64,000 bases of DNA from JAJFKB01 sp965230515 (lineage in GTDB: Bacteria; Pseudomonadota; Gammaproteobacteria; Pseudomonadales; IMCC2047): assembly GCA_965230515.1 (NCBI GenBank), contig OZ246007.1:558001-622000 (forward strand), written 5' to 3'. The position numbers were made by a program, and so were the translations under genes. Each line of letters opens with the position of its first letter. Position 1 is the first letter of the stretch. Under the pieces are notes generated by a model. That model saw nothing but the letters and a program-made list of their open reading frames with translations. It did no database searches and had not been told where the DNA came from. This document shows positions 45,159-54,900 of this stretch, in pieces.

Positions 45159-47336
45159 ATGAACATGCTGAATCGTAAACGCAGAAACCGTCCTGTAGAT
45201 CTCGGGCCTTTTCCTCTTGAGTCACTTGCCCGAGACGCTTCAATCATCAATGATGAATCAGCACTCGCAGCGCTCGAATCAGCACCTGACCTGCCGGAAG
45301 CGAAAACAGAACTGGTCTTATCCACAAGGAAATACCGTGGTATTTTTGAGGAGTTAAGAAAAGTAACCGTCTTTATAAAACGAGCACCTGTACCGGACGA
45401 TTTGGCTCGAAGAACTCAAGATCTTAAGGGTGCCGGTTACTTTCTGGATGCGTCGATGGTGGGCATCTCAAAGTTGCCGAAAAATGCCTGGATCGCCGGA
45501 AACCCAAAACATCCATCACATAGCCATGCCATTGTTGTATTGGTCGAACATCCCAATTCAATCGATGCGAATAATGTCGCCAGCCAATGGGTCACAGGAT
45601 ACGAACATGAACTGGCCACCACACGAGCCGCGGAAATTTCTGCGATTCTCGCTGGCCATATTGCTGCACTTGGGTATCACGCTCAAGCTCATTGGAACGG
45701 CGTTACCGATGTTGATCTGGAGCGACTTGCAGTCCTTTCAGGGTTAGCAATCCGCAAAGAAGACAAGTTGGTCAATCCCTATGTGGAAAGCCGATTTTCA
45801 CTGGCAGCAGTAACCACCGAGTATGCTGCGGCAACAGACCTACCTTTAGCAAGGGACATCACTGATGAAAAAAACATTTCCTATCTGCTGGGACTCGATG
45901 GGGCGGTATCCGGACTCGAACGATGGCGCAGGAAAAGGCGGCCTTCGCATTTTGGCCCCTACCCCGTTGAGAAACTAAAACGAATCGACCGGCCAACCAC
46001 GCACATATTTGACGACGAAGTTCCAAGAATCCCGCAGCGCGCCAACTTTTATGTTCGAGCGGAACGAGGGGATCTGGGCAAAAGAGCACTTAAGGAACGG
46101 CCGCGCTGGGCGTATAAACACCCGTTATCACAGGGCATTCTGGGATTACTCTGGAATATGGTGCCCCATCAGGAGGGGGAACCCGCTGCACAAAAAGCAC
46201 CGGGGACCGATGATGCTTTAGCCAACACCAAAGCTATTAAAGCACTCAGCCATTACATAGGCTCCTCGATCACCGGTATATGCGAGATTCCGGATTATTG
46301 CTGGTACAGCCACCGCAAAGATGGCTCCGTTATTAATCCTTATCATAAATATGCCGTTGTCATGCTGGTCGACCAGGGGCATGAAACTTTTGAAGGGGGC
46401 TGTGGTGACGATTGGATATCCGGCTCCCAGTCGATGCGCTCGTATATGCGTGGTGCAGAAATTTCCGGAACAATTTCCAACCATATACGCCGCCTGGGGC
46501 ATCCGGCTCGTGCACAGACCAGCATTGACAGTGACGTACTTCATGTACCGTTGGTCATCCTCGCAGGACTGGGTGAACAAAGCCGTATCGGAGAAACAGC
46601 CATCAACCCGTTTCTGGGGCCACGCATCAAAACGGTCGTGCTGACCACTGACCTACCCCTGGTACCCGACAAACCGATTGATTTCGGCTTGCAACAGTTC
46701 TGTTCAAAATGTGTTAAATGCGCACGGGAATGCCCCAGCCAATCTATTCCCTTTGGCGACAAGGTTGTCTTCAATGGCTACGAAACATGGAAGCCTGACA
46801 GCGAGCGTTGTGCCAAATATCGCATGCAAAACTCCAAAGGCTCTGCCTGCGGCCGCTGTATAAAAACCTGTCCGCTGACCAAAGACGTAACCTGGGATGG
46901 TCCTCTCTATGCCCGCGTAGGGAGCTGGCTCGGCATTCATGCGATGTGGTTAAAACCGGTTCTCGCACCTTTGGCCATCTGGCTGGACGACAAATTGAAA
47001 AACGGTACACCTAATGATGCCAAGAAATGGTGGCTGGATCTTGAGGTGATTGGTGACCAATGCAATCAACCCGACCCTAAAAACTACTGTGATCATCCAA
47101 CTGTTGGCATTAATCGAAAACAGCTAAGACCAGACCATTATATTGACCCGAAAACACATCGCATCTCGTACTTCCCTGCCAGCAAAGTACCACCACCCGA
47201 TGCTGAAGGCCCTGTTTCCACTGACCGGCGAGCCGGCCTGGATATCGCAGCCAATGCAGAATCAGTCGAACAGGCGCTTGCCAGAAGAGCAAAAGGGGGG
47301 CCGGCTCCAAAAGAATATAGCACCAGTTGGGAGTGA
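45159..47336 (+). CDS. rdhA: Cytosolic B12-dependent reductive dehalogenase-family protein, NpRdhA type
   Basis: A 725-residue protein predicted to remove halogen, probably from a phenolic compound, with cobalamin and two iron-sulfur clusters. The ferredoxin part has C515, C518, C521, C525 (CSKCVKCARECPS) and C551, C564, C567, C571 (SACGRCIKTCP). In the B12 domain Y429, K491 and R555 keep exactly the spacing of the catalytic and substrate residues I recall from Nitratireductor NpRdhA (Y426, K488, R552). The first 230 residues are a diverged copy of the B12 domain, as in NpRdhA. There is no Tat signal (no hydrophobic stretch after the early arginines) and no rdhB membrane anchor, so it is cytosolic and catabolic, not respiratory. 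It needs an unlinked electron donor. It is controlled, I infer, by the divergent IclR protein. Confidence 0.9.
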   Translation: MNMLNRKRRNRPVDLGPFPLESLARDASIINDESALAALESAPDLPEAKTELVLSTRKYRGIFEELRKVTVFIKRAPVPDDLARRTQDLKGAGYFLDASMVGISKLPKNAWIAGNPKHPSHSHAIVVLVEHPNSIDANNVASQWVTGYEHELATTRAAEISAILAGHIAALGYHAQAHWNGVTDVDLERLAVLSGLAIRKEDKLVNPYVESRFSLAAVTTEYAAATDLPLARDITDEKNISYLLGLDGAVSGLERWRRKRRPSHFGPYPVEKLKRIDRPTTHIFDDEVPRIPQRANFYVRAERGDLGKRALKERPRWAYKHPLSQGILGLLWNMVPHQEGEPAAQKAPGTDDALANTKAIKALSHYIGSSITGICEIPDYCWYSHRKDGSVINPYHKYAVVMLVDQGHETFEGGCGDDWISGSQSMRSYMRGAEISGTISNHIRRLGHPARAQTSIDSDVLHVPLVILAGLGEQSRIGETAINPFLGPRIKTVVLTTDLPLVPDKPIDFGLQQFCSKCVKCARECPSQSIPFGDKVVFNGYETWKPDSERCAKYRMQNSKGSACGRCIKTCPLTKDVTWDGPLYARVGSWLGIHAMWLKPVLAPLAIWLDDKLKNGTPNDAKKWWLDLEVIGDQCNQPDPKNYCDHPTVGINRKQLRPDHYIDPKTHRISYFPASKVPPPDAEGPVSTDRRAGLDIAANAESVEQALARRAKGGPAPKEYSTSWE

Positions 47337-47391
47337 CTGCTCCGGAAAAGAGGCCTGTGGCAGCTGTGCCTGGCTGCCTCAATCTAAAGCG

Positions 47392-47988
47392 CTAACCAAC
47401 AGCCTTGGTAATTGTTTTGGTGATTCGCGAACGAAATGCCCGCAGTTTCTTTTCATTGATTTTTTCGCAATGATAGAGCGCTAGATACTCGACTTTCGCC
47501 TGACGCGCGCAAGCACCAATCAAGGCAAATTTTATAAGGCGCTTTACCGGTCGCCACATAATCAACCAACCCACCCAGGCAGCTGATCCGAGTGTGGTAA
47601 TAACCAGTACCCGCTTTAACCCGTGTAATTTAGGTGTTATAGGGCCAAACCCGGACGCATGATCATAGGCGATACCCGGAGCCCAAACCCGATCAAACCA
47701 GCCTTTCAGGATCGCCGGAAAATTAAACCACCAGGTTGGGAAAACCAGTATTAATGCTTCGGCATTTTGTAGTTGACCCACCTGCTCTGCCACTTCGACC
47801 TGATCATAATGCTCTTGATAATAGGTCTCCCGTTCCCGCACACTTAACACCGGATCAAAACGCTGCTGATAAAGATCCTCACTAATCACCTCATGCCCTG
47901 CCGTGTTGAGCTGTTCAATCACCTGGTCAGTAAATTGTCGGCAGAGGCTGTTTGTAAGTGGATGGGCGGATACAATAAGGCATCTCAT
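47392..47988 (-). CDS. NAD(P)H:quinone oxidoreductase-like flavodoxin-fold protein
   Basis: A 198-residue flavoprotein of the NQO1/KefF/MdaB group. The start CLIVSAHPLTNSLC holds the phosphate-binding loop, followed by DLYQQRFDPVLS and the active-site block LVFPTWWFNFPAILKGWFDRVWAPGIAY, which is characteristic. A later hydrophobic segment (about 130-165, WVGWLIMWRPVKRLIKFALIG) may be a membrane-contact part. It is convergent with the rdhA-like gene (55-base gap) and so not in its operon. It could relieve quinone or haloquinone stress, but no link is proven. Confidence 0.9.
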   Translation of the reverse strand: MRCLIVSAHPLTNSLCRQFTDQVIEQLNTAGHEVISEDLYQQRFDPVLSVRERETYYQEHYDQVEVAEQVGQLQNAEALILVFPTWWFNFPAILKGWFDRVWAPGIAYDHASGFGPITPKLHGLKRVLVITTLGSAAWVGWLIMWRPVKRLIKFALIGACARQAKVEYLALYHCEKINEKKLRAFRSRITKTITKAVG

Positions 47989-48004
47989 ATTGGCTCACCC
48001 GGCA

Positions 48005-49201
48005 TCAAGAGTGCCTCTTTTCAGGCGCCCTTAAACTGCGCTGAAGCAAGATATAACCTACCACACCGGATGCTAACGAGCCCACGATAATGCCCAGCCG
48101 CTCATCGAATATCATGTCAACACCGGTTTCCTCAAAAGCCAGCGACCCGATAAACAAACTCATGGTAAATCCAATACCACAGAGCGCAGCGGTGCCATAG
48201 AGACCACCCCAGGACATGCCCTTGGGCAGTTCGGTTAGTTTTAATCTGATAGCAAGCCAGCAGAGACCGAAAATACCCACCTGCTTGCCCACAAACAGGC
48301 CCAGAGCGATACCCATGGGAACGGGGTGCAACAGCTGCGCCACACCAACACCTGAAAGGTTAATACCTGCATTGGCAAAAGCAAAAACAGGCAACACAAA
48401 AAACGCCACCACAGAGTGCAAATCATGTTCCAGGCTCTTTAGCGGTGAGGTGCCTTCTCTGAGACTTGATTTGAGCGGTATAAACATTGCTACCACAACA
48501 CCCGCCAAGGTCGCATGGACGCCTGATTTCAGCATCGCCACCCACATCACCAGCCCGACCAGAATATAAAGACTTCGTGACTCTACCCGCCGCCAGCTGA
48601 ACAGTGCCAGGACAGGGATGCAACAGGCAACGACGATCAATGCCGCCACCGAAATATTGGCCGTATAGAACAACGCGATAATAATAATGGCGCCAATATC
48701 GTCAAAAATTGCTAATGAGGTTAGAAATATCTTGATCGATGACGGCACACGCGAACCCAGCAGCGTCAGCACACCCAGTGCAAATGCGATATCCGTGGCA
48801 GCCGGAATCGCCCATCCTGCCTGAGCAGCGGGATTATCATGATTAAACACCAGATAAATACCCGCCGGAATCGCCATACCCCCGATCGCACCCACGCCGG
48901 GTAGTATGATATTACGCTTTTCAGATAGCTCCCCTTCGACCAGTTCCCGTTTGAGTTCCAGCCCCACCAGAAAAAAGAAAACCGCCATCAACCCGTCATT
49001 AATCCATAGCAACAAAGGCTTCGCGACCTCTAAAGCGCCCACCCGCACTTCAACCGGTGTACTGAGAATTAACTCGTAATAGGGATTTAGTGGTGTATTG
49101 GCGCAGAGTAGAGCCAGTACGGCAGCCAGCATCAGAATAATGCCGCCCGCTGATTCCAGCTTGAGAAAACTGGAAATAAAACTTTCCTGGTTATTGATCA
49201 T
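48005..49201 (-). CDS. nhaA: Na+/H+ antiporter NhaA
   Basis: A 398-residue, 12-helix antiporter that uses the proton gradient to expel sodium. The ATG at 49201 is chosen over a TTG four codons upstream. The ion site aspartates are in LAIFDDIGAIIIIALFYT, and other family blocks are WINDGLMAVFFFLVGLELKRE, AIPAATDIAFALGVL and GVHATLAGV. This fits a marine or salt-tolerant host. It is monocistronic between the quinone reductase-like gene and galU, all leftward. Confidence 0.96.
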   Translation of the reverse strand: MINNQESFISSFLKLESAGGIILMLAAVLALLCANTPLNPYYELILSTPVEVRVGALEVAKPLLLWINDGLMAVFFFLVGLELKRELVEGELSEKRNIILPGVGAIGGMAIPAGIYLVFNHDNPAAQAGWAIPAATDIAFALGVLTLLGSRVPSSIKIFLTSLAIFDDIGAIIIIALFYTANISVAALIVVACCIPVLALFSWRRVESRSLYILVGLVMWVAMLKSGVHATLAGVVVAMFIPLKSSLREGTSPLKSLEHDLHSVVAFFVLPVFAFANAGINLSGVGVAQLLHPVPMGIALGLFVGKQVGIFGLCWLAIRLKLTELPKGMSWGGLYGTAALCGIGFTMSLFIGSLAFEETGVDMIFDERLGIIVGSLASGVVGYILLQRSLRAPEKRHS

Positions 49202-49243
49202 AGCCAATCCCAATACGTCAGGTTTTTGTTATTTCCGAACGCG

Positions 49244-50113
49244 TTATCTACAAAACTCCTTCAAGTAATCGCTAAACTCTTTTTGAATCTCATCATGTCT
49301 GAGCGCATATTCGACGGTAGCCTGAACGTAACCCAACTTACTGCCGCAATCATAGCGCTTACCCTCAAACTCATAGGCCAAAACCCGTTGCTCTTCCAAT
49401 AACGCGGAGATTGCATCCGTGAGCTGAATCTCCCCGCCCGCTCCGGGCTGAGTTTTCTCCAACAGTGATAAAATCCGAGGTACCAGAATATACCGCCCCA
49501 CGGCCGCGAGACGTGAAGGAGCTTTATCTACGGGGGGCTTTTCCACAATATTTTTTATTCTGTGCAGTCTTGTATCCAGCGACTCCGGATCGACAATGCC
49601 ATAGCTGCTGACATCCTCTTGCGCAACCTGTTCAACCGCGATCACACTGCTGTGCATCTCCTGCGCTACGGATACCATCTGAGACAGGCAATCTTCCTCA
49701 TCAGAGTAAATCATGTCATCAGCAAGAATAACAGCAAATGGCTCATCTCCGATCAGCGGTTTTGCGCATAAAACGGCATGTCCCAGCCCCAAAGCCTCTT
49801 GCTGTCGGATATAGGCACAGGTAACCTGCCTGGGAATAATATTACGAACCATCTCCAGCACATCCTGCTTACCATTTTTTGCCAGCTTATCTTCCAATTC
49901 ATAATTGGAATCAAAGTGATCCTCGATTGAGCGTTTTGTAATGCTGGTCACAAAGATAAGATCGGTGATTCCGGCCTTAATCGCCTCCTCCACCGCATAC
50001 TGAATAATAGGTTTATCCACAACCGCCAGCATCTCCTTTGGGCTCGCTTTTGTGGCCGGCAGGAAGCGCGTTCCCAACCCGGCAATTGGAAAAACCGCTT
50101 TACGAATCTTCAT
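49244..50113 (-). CDS. galU: UTP-glucose-1-phosphate uridylyltransferase GalU
   Basis: Makes UDP-glucose for lipopolysaccharide, exopolysaccharide and trehalose pathways. The 289-residue protein has the nucleotide motif AGLGTRFLPATKASPKEMLAV, the VVDKPIIQYAVEEAIKAG block and the sugar-binding ILADDMIYS. The C-terminal part includes EFEGKRYDCGSKLGY. Length and motifs match proteobacterial GalU. The following 257 bases (50114-50370) upstream hold no gene. Confidence 0.96.
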   Translation of the reverse strand: MKIRKAVFPIAGLGTRFLPATKASPKEMLAVVDKPIIQYAVEEAIKAGITDLIFVTSITKRSIEDHFDSNYELEDKLAKNGKQDVLEMVRNIIPRQVTCAYIRQQEALGLGHAVLCAKPLIGDEPFAVILADDMIYSDEEDCLSQMVSVAQEMHSSVIAVEQVAQEDVSSYGIVDPESLDTRLHRIKNIVEKPPVDKAPSRLAAVGRYILVPRILSLLEKTQPGAGGEIQLTDAISALLEEQRVLAYEFEGKRYDCGSKLGYVQATVEYALRHDEIQKEFSDYLKEFCR

Positions 50114-50370
50114 TATTTATTTTTCCTTGTCCAAAAACTTCAGATTACCTATGAAACACCGTCCATTATTAGATTATTAACGCAGTCGTCAACCACATAG
50201 TGATGGTTATTGAATTTTCGGTGGATCAACTGGCCTGTTGTGCCTGATTACCCCAATACCGCTGCCTGCAATCAAGCCTTTAAGAGAAGCTAGACTTACT
50301 TACTAATATTCAACCTTCCCTGCCACATTGGTATCCACTTGGACAAAAACTGTTAGAGCAGTGCATTTAT

Positions 50371-51645
50371 CTAGAGGGAAATCCGCCTGTTTTCTGTTTT
50401 TGTCAGTAACATCTGAACCGTACCGATACGTCGCTCCATAAATCCGCCCTGACAATAACACAAATAAAAGTCCCACATCCGCAAAAAAGTATTGGAATAC
50501 CCCAAAGACCTGATCTTTTCTAGGTTCTCACGAATATTGGCACGCCAACGGGACAGGGTCGTCGCATAATGAGGTCCGATATCTTCCAGGTGAAACAGTC
50601 GCATATCGGTATTGCCGGTTATCTCGTTCATCATTCGGGTCACTGAAGGCAAGCAGCCGCCCGGAAATATGTATCGCTGAATAAAATCCACTGATCTGCG
50701 GCTTTGCGAATAACGCTGATCCGCTATCGTTATGGTCTGTAACAGCATCATCCCTTCGGGTTTCAACAGGGCTGCACACTTTTGAAAATAGCCTGCATAA
50801 TGTTCATGTCCGATCGCCTCAATCATTTCAATCGATACCAGCTTGTCGTAGGTGCCCGACAACTTTCTGTAGTCTGTCATTAATACACTGACACGATCTT
50901 GCAGGCCTTCTGCTTTGACACGGCGACAGACACGGTCATACTGCTCTTTTGAAATGGTGGTCGTGGTCACTTTACAGCCATGGTTTTTTGCAGCGTAGAG
51001 TGCCAGAGCCCCCCACCCCGAACCGATTTCAAGCAGATGGTCATCGGGCTGTAAATCCAGTTTTTCGCAAATCACCTTCAGCCTGTGAAGCTGAGCGTTG
51101 TGCAGACTCATCTCTTCGTCCTGAAAAATGGCGCACGAGTACATCATGGTTTCATCCAGCATCAGACCAAAAAAATCATTACCGATATCATAATGTGCAG
51201 CGATATTTCGCTTGCTGCCTGTCTCAGTATTCCGGTTCATCCAGTGTAGACACTTTCTCAAAGGTGTTTTGAGTCCTGCGAGACCACCCTCAAGGTCATC
51301 AACAATGTCCAGGTTGTAAGCCATAATCCGCATCAGGGCCACCAGGTCATCAGAATACCAGAAACCTGCCATGTAGGATTCCCCGGCACCGATGGAGCCT
51401 CCGTAGAGAACATCGCTGTAAAACCTCTGGTCGATCACTGTAATGTCGGCACTCACCGGTAACTTTTCCGTCACCGCACCAAAACAATACCGTTCACCGT
51501 TATCAAACAGGGTGATCTGGCCATGAGTAATGCCCGCCAGGGTTTTTAGCAGCGTCCTGCGCGCAATTGAACCGATCCTACCCGGTTTGCATTTGTGCTT
51601 TTGACGACGGTAAGGAATCGTTGGCAGATGTGTGTTTGCATTCAT
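50371..51645 (-). CDS. Cyclopropane-fatty-acyl-phospholipid synthase-like methyltransferase (last gene of the photoreceptor operon)
   Basis: A 424-residue SAM-dependent enzyme that acts on the double bond of membrane lipid acyl chains. The ATG at 51645 shares a base with the DUF1365 stop (TGATG). The SAM motif is LLEIGSGWGALALYAA; the family cysteine is in MMYSCAIF and the active-site glutamate in VSIEMIEAIGHEHY. An N-terminal domain of about 120 residues matches CFA synthases. It differs strongly from the second CFA-like gene at 56210-57283. Products could be cyclopropane, methylated or furan fatty acids; the operon context favours a light or singlet-oxygen response. Confidence 0.92.
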   Translation of the reverse strand: MNANTHLPTIPYRRQKHKCKPGRIGSIARRTLLKTLAGITHGQITLFDNGERYCFGAVTEKLPVSADITVIDQRFYSDVLYGGSIGAGESYMAGFWYSDDLVALMRIMAYNLDIVDDLEGGLAGLKTPLRKCLHWMNRNTETGSKRNIAAHYDIGNDFFGLMLDETMMYSCAIFQDEEMSLHNAQLHRLKVICEKLDLQPDDHLLEIGSGWGALALYAAKNHGCKVTTTTISKEQYDRVCRRVKAEGLQDRVSVLMTDYRKLSGTYDKLVSIEMIEAIGHEHYAGYFQKCAALLKPEGMMLLQTITIADQRYSQSRRSVDFIQRYIFPGGCLPSVTRMMNEITGNTDMRLFHLEDIGPHYATTLSRWRANIRENLEKIRSLGYSNTFLRMWDFYLCYCQGGFMERRIGTVQMLLTKTENRRISL

Positions 51646-52433
51646 CAGGGTCTCGCCTTTCTGGCGCCTCCTTTCAATGGCCGTAACTTTTCGGGATGAC
51701 TGTATACAGGCGCTCCTTTGAAATATAACTTCATCGCCTGCCAATAAATCGCGACTATAATTCTTGCGGTCAGAAACGGGTACCGGGCCAGTACAGACGC
51801 ACACCGGGCCCCCGAAAGCTCGCGTTTCTTAAGTGCAAGGGTCGCAGAAAACAACTTTTGTGCTTCACGGTAGTTATCTATTCGCACAGTAAGAAATTTC
51901 TCCGGGTTGCTGAAGGACCATCGATAATGCATATCCATCGGCATAAAGGGCGACACATGAAACTCCTTGTCATGATCAAACCGCATTCTCACGCCGGATG
52001 ATCGATTTTGGCTTACCGGCAACACATAAAGATGGCGCTCTCCCCAGGGCGTATTACTAACCTCTGCGACAATCGCCTCTGGCTGACCAGCATGTCCGTC
52101 AAAACAGTAATAAAAACTGACCGGATTAAATAGAAAACCAAAATATCTCAAATGGGTGAGCATTCTGACTGGCCCCTGCGGTCTTTTCCCGGTTGAATCC
52201 TCAACACAAGCCAGCACGCTCTCTTTTAACGATTCCCCGGATGGTCCGAAATGGTCTTTCCTGCGAAACCAGGCCAATGCCGGCGCACTGGTCGACCAGA
52301 GCCAGCGACGCTCAAACAGCGTATCAAGCTCATCAAGATCGATATACAGATAAAACATGCGGTAACTGAAGGCATGTCGGATTGGCGTAAATCGACGGTG
52401 TTTAACCAGCCCTTCGTAAAGACAACTCTCCAT
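51645..52433 (-). CDS. DUF1365 family protein
   Basis: A 262-residue protein of the DUF1365 family, which is commonly encoded between an FAD oxidoreductase and a CFA-synthase-like gene. Visible blocks are YEGLVKHRRFTPIRHAFSYRMFYLYIDLDEL at the start, RMLTHLRYFGFLFNPVSFYYCFD, VAEVSNTPWGERHLYVL and HVSPFMPMDMHYRWSFS. Function is not established; a role in unusual fatty-acid formation is inferred from context. It starts inside the flavin oxidoreductase 3' end (32-base overlap) with GGAG before the ATG. Confidence 0.9.
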   Translation of the reverse strand: MESCLYEGLVKHRRFTPIRHAFSYRMFYLYIDLDELDTLFERRWLWSTSAPALAWFRRKDHFGPSGESLKESVLACVEDSTGKRPQGPVRMLTHLRYFGFLFNPVSFYYCFDGHAGQPEAIVAEVSNTPWGERHLYVLPVSQNRSSGVRMRFDHDKEFHVSPFMPMDMHYRWSFSNPEKFLTVRIDNYREAQKLFSATLALKKRELSGARCASVLARYPFLTARIIVAIYWQAMKLYFKGAPVYSHPEKLRPLKGGARKARP

Positions 52434-53676
52434 GAGTCCGCTCCCGAAAATGATCTATAGCATTCAGCGCGCTGACGACGCCATCTTCATGAAAACCATT
52501 GCCCCAATAGGCACCGCAGAAATAGGTGCGATTGACCCCGTTTATATCCCGTTGCTTCTGCTGTGCATGCACCGATTCCGGCGTAAAGACGGGGTGCTGG
52601 TAAGTAATCCGTTTGATCACCTTTTCAGGATCAATGGCTGTACCGTTATTCAGTGTGACACAGAACTCTACGGGTGCTGTTATTCCCTGTAACAGGTTCA
52701 TGTTATAGGTGACCGGCACATGCCCGCTTTTTTCATTAAGCAGATGGTAATTCCAGGCTGCCCATGCTCTTTTAACCCGCGGTAACACGCTGCTATCTGT
52801 GTGCAAAACCGCCTCATTGGACTGATAGGGAATCGCGCCCAAGACCTCCTGTTCCAGCGCACTTGGGTCTGCCAAAAGCGACAGAGCCTGATCACTGTGT
52901 GTGGCGAGAATCACCTGATCAAAAATCCGGCTTTTCTGTCCCTTGACCTCAACTTCCACACGATCGGGATATCGAATAATCCGCTCTACGGGTGCTTGAG
53001 TCAGAATCTGATCGCAAAATGGCGCTGTCAGTTTTTCCACAGACTGATCTGAACCGCCGCTGATCACATACCACTGGGGATGTCCGGTAACCGTCAACAG
53101 ACCGTGATTATGTAGAAAGCGGATAAAAAAGCGCGCAGGAAAACCATACATCCTTTCCGGGTCCGCCGACCATATCGCAGCGCCCATGGGCACCAGGTAC
53201 CGTTCAACAAACTCTTGTCCATAGGCACCGTCCCGAAGAAACTCGCCCAGCGTAGTTGATTCATTTTGTGCTTCAATGAATACTGCTGCTTCCCTGTTAA
53301 AGCGTACTATTTCCCTTAGCATCCGGTAGAATGACAGATTGAACAGGTTTCTGCGCTGCGCAAACAGGGTGTTAAGACCGGTGCCATTATATTCCAAGCC
53401 GGTCTGCTCGCACTTCACACTGAAACTCATGGTGGTTGGCTTTATCTCCACGTCAAGCTCTTCCAGCAGCCGTGTAAAACGCGGGTAAGTTTTCTTGTTG
53501 AACACAATAAAACCCGTGTCGACTGAATAGGTATTGCCCTGCCATGCAATCTGATGCGTATGGGTATGTCCACCGACATGTGAGCCAGCCTCAAAGACTG
53601 TCACGTCATGTTCAGCGTGCAATGAATACGCGGCAACATTACCGGCGATGCCGCTGCCCACGATAGCAATTTTCAT
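52402..53676 (-). CDS. FAD-dependent amine-oxidase-like oxidoreductase
   Basis: A 424-residue flavoprotein with an N-terminal dinucleotide fold (KIAIVGSGIAGNVAAYSL), the family loop GGHTHT and the C-terminal FAD-binding end (RTYFCGAYWGNGFHEDGVVSALNAI). The ATG at 53676 has CCGGAG upstream. It is the classical neighbour of DUF1365 and CFA-like genes and belongs to the group that may desaturate or oxidise modified acyl chains. Substrate not known. No signal peptide; probably at the cytosolic membrane face. Confidence 0.92.
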   Translation of the reverse strand: MKIAIVGSGIAGNVAAYSLHAEHDVTVFEAGSHVGGHTHTHQIAWQGNTYSVDTGFIVFNKKTYPRFTRLLEELDVEIKPTTMSFSVKCEQTGLEYNGTGLNTLFAQRRNLFNLSFYRMLREIVRFNREAAVFIEAQNESTTLGEFLRDGAYGQEFVERYLVPMGAAIWSADPERMYGFPARFFIRFLHNHGLLTVTGHPQWYVISGGSDQSVEKLTAPFCDQILTQAPVERIIRYPDRVEVEVKGQKSRIFDQVILATHSDQALSLLADPSALEQEVLGAIPYQSNEAVLHTDSSVLPRVKRAWAAWNYHLLNEKSGHVPVTYNMNLLQGITAPVEFCVTLNNGTAIDPEKVIKRITYQHPVFTPESVHAQQKQRDINGVNRTYFCGAYWGNGFHEDGVVSALNAIDHFRERTHGELSLRRAG

Positions 53677-53719
53677 AACAGACTCCGGTCGAGCCATAGG
53701 CTCCTTAAACTAAACACTA

Positions 53720-54238
53720 TCAATCCCATTTTTGAGGTACCTTTTGCACCTGCTCGATGTCGTAACCATTGTCTGCGACGATCCGCAGCAGCTTTTGATA
53801 ATCTCCCACCGATATTGCGGGTGTGCGGGCCATGATCCAAACGTAATCCCTTTTTTGACGGCCGATTATGGTATGACGATAATCCGGGTCCAGGTAAATC
53901 ACTCTAAAATCGCCTTTAAATGGCCATATAAACTGCATACCCCAATGAGCATTCGTCTCCCGGTCGAGCACAAAACCCGTCGGTTGGTAGGTTTTCTGTT
54001 TCCCGCTAAAACCACCGGATCTGAAAGTAAAGGTCGTGATGATGCGACCACGATCATCAAGTCGGTAAGACTCAACCGCGTTGTACGCATCTTGTTCAAC
54101 AAAGGTTGGTATATTGGCGATGACATACCAGTCACCCATAAAACGATCCAAATCCAGGTAAGCTACCGTTTTCATTGGCGCATGGTGGTTACAACCCATC
54201 AGCCCAAGCATAGCTCCAACAAACACAGCGCGTATCAT
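53720..54238 (-). CDS. blc: Bacterial lipocalin (Blc-type lipoprotein)
   Basis: A 172-residue outer-membrane lipoprotein that binds lipids. The ATG at 54238 has GAGGAG upstream and gives a signal peptide with lipobox LMGC (C16). The lipocalin start motif is in RFMGDWYVIANIPTFVEQ, with further blocks AVESYRLDDRGRIITTFTFR and MQFIWPFKGDFRVIYLDPDYRHTIIG matching E. coli Blc. Its presence in the operon supports transport or storage of a modified lipid. Confidence 0.93.
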   Translation of the reverse strand: MIRAVFVGAMLGLMGCNHHAPMKTVAYLDLDRFMGDWYVIANIPTFVEQDAYNAVESYRLDDRGRIITTFTFRSGGFSGKQKTYQPTGFVLDRETNAHWGMQFIWPFKGDFRVIYLDPDYRHTIIGRQKRDYVWIMARTPAISVGDYQKLLRIVADNGYDIEQVQKVPQKWD

Positions 54239-54248
54239 GATTCGCTCC

Positions 54249-54884
54249 TCATTGAATGGCGTAACGCAGTCGCGCACCGTTTTCAACGGTCGATTCGAGC
54301 GCCAACCACTTTTCGTCCGTTGAATACCAGAGGTCAATGGTTAACTGGTCGCTGGTAATCTGATAATGGCGTGCGATGGATGAACGCTCACCACGATCAA
54401 TAATTGACTCTCCGATAAAGACGATCTCCACCTCGATTAACTCCCCGGTCTGGGGATTGAGCAGCTGCCCGCTACTCAGTAAAGATGGGTCCCAATAAGC
54501 AAAAGTTCTCACGCAGCCATCGACCTGCAAACGTTGTTCAGCTGTCTGCAACAGGAAACTGTCATCACTGGTTTGTCCGCGAACAAAGTGGTTTTCACCA
54601 TTATCGTTCGTGTGCGATTCAATAGTCGATAAGCAGTCGTTCAGCCATATTTCGTTACTGGAGTGCAGATACCGATAAAAATTCAGGAACAGAAAACTGA
54701 CATCAAAATGCGCTTCACTTGACACAAATGTGCGCATATTCTGAGGTGTGACAACAAACCGGTGGTAACCAATCTCCCGTTCATCCAGAAACACCTTAAA
54801 CTCATATTTTTCAACATCAGCTACCGATATAGCCGGCAACAATAGTGCTGAAATGGCCAGCAGGTAATAACGCAACGATCTCAT
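54249..54884 (-). CDS. DUF6134-like exported protein
   Basis: A 211-residue protein with signal peptide (1-22, cleavage near SVA). The mature part is beta-rich: EYKF-like VEKYEFKVFLDEREIGYHRF at the start, then repeated strands with SNEIWLNDCLSTIESHTNDNG. It resembles the DUF6134 family often found beside CFA and DUF1295 genes. It is likely periplasmic or in the outer membrane. No catalytic residues are recognised. It is 16 bases after the DUF1295 gene. Confidence 0.78.
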   Translation of the reverse strand: MRSLRYYLLAISALLLPAISVADVEKYEFKVFLDEREIGYHRFVVTPQNMRTFVSSEAHFDVSFLFLNFYRYLHSSNEIWLNDCLSTIESHTNDNGENHFVRGQTSDDSFLLQTAEQRLQVDGCVRTFAYWDPSLLSSGQLLNPQTGELIEVEIVFIGESIIDRGERSSIARHYQITSDQLTIDLWYSTDEKWLALESTVENGARLRYAIQ

Positions 54885-54900
54885 AGCACAAACACCTCCC

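Noticed and set aside
45159..47336. Respiratory (Tat-exported) reductive dehalogenase
   Set aside because: The early arginines are not followed by a hydrophobic stretch, and no rdhB anchor or respiratory accessory gene is present.
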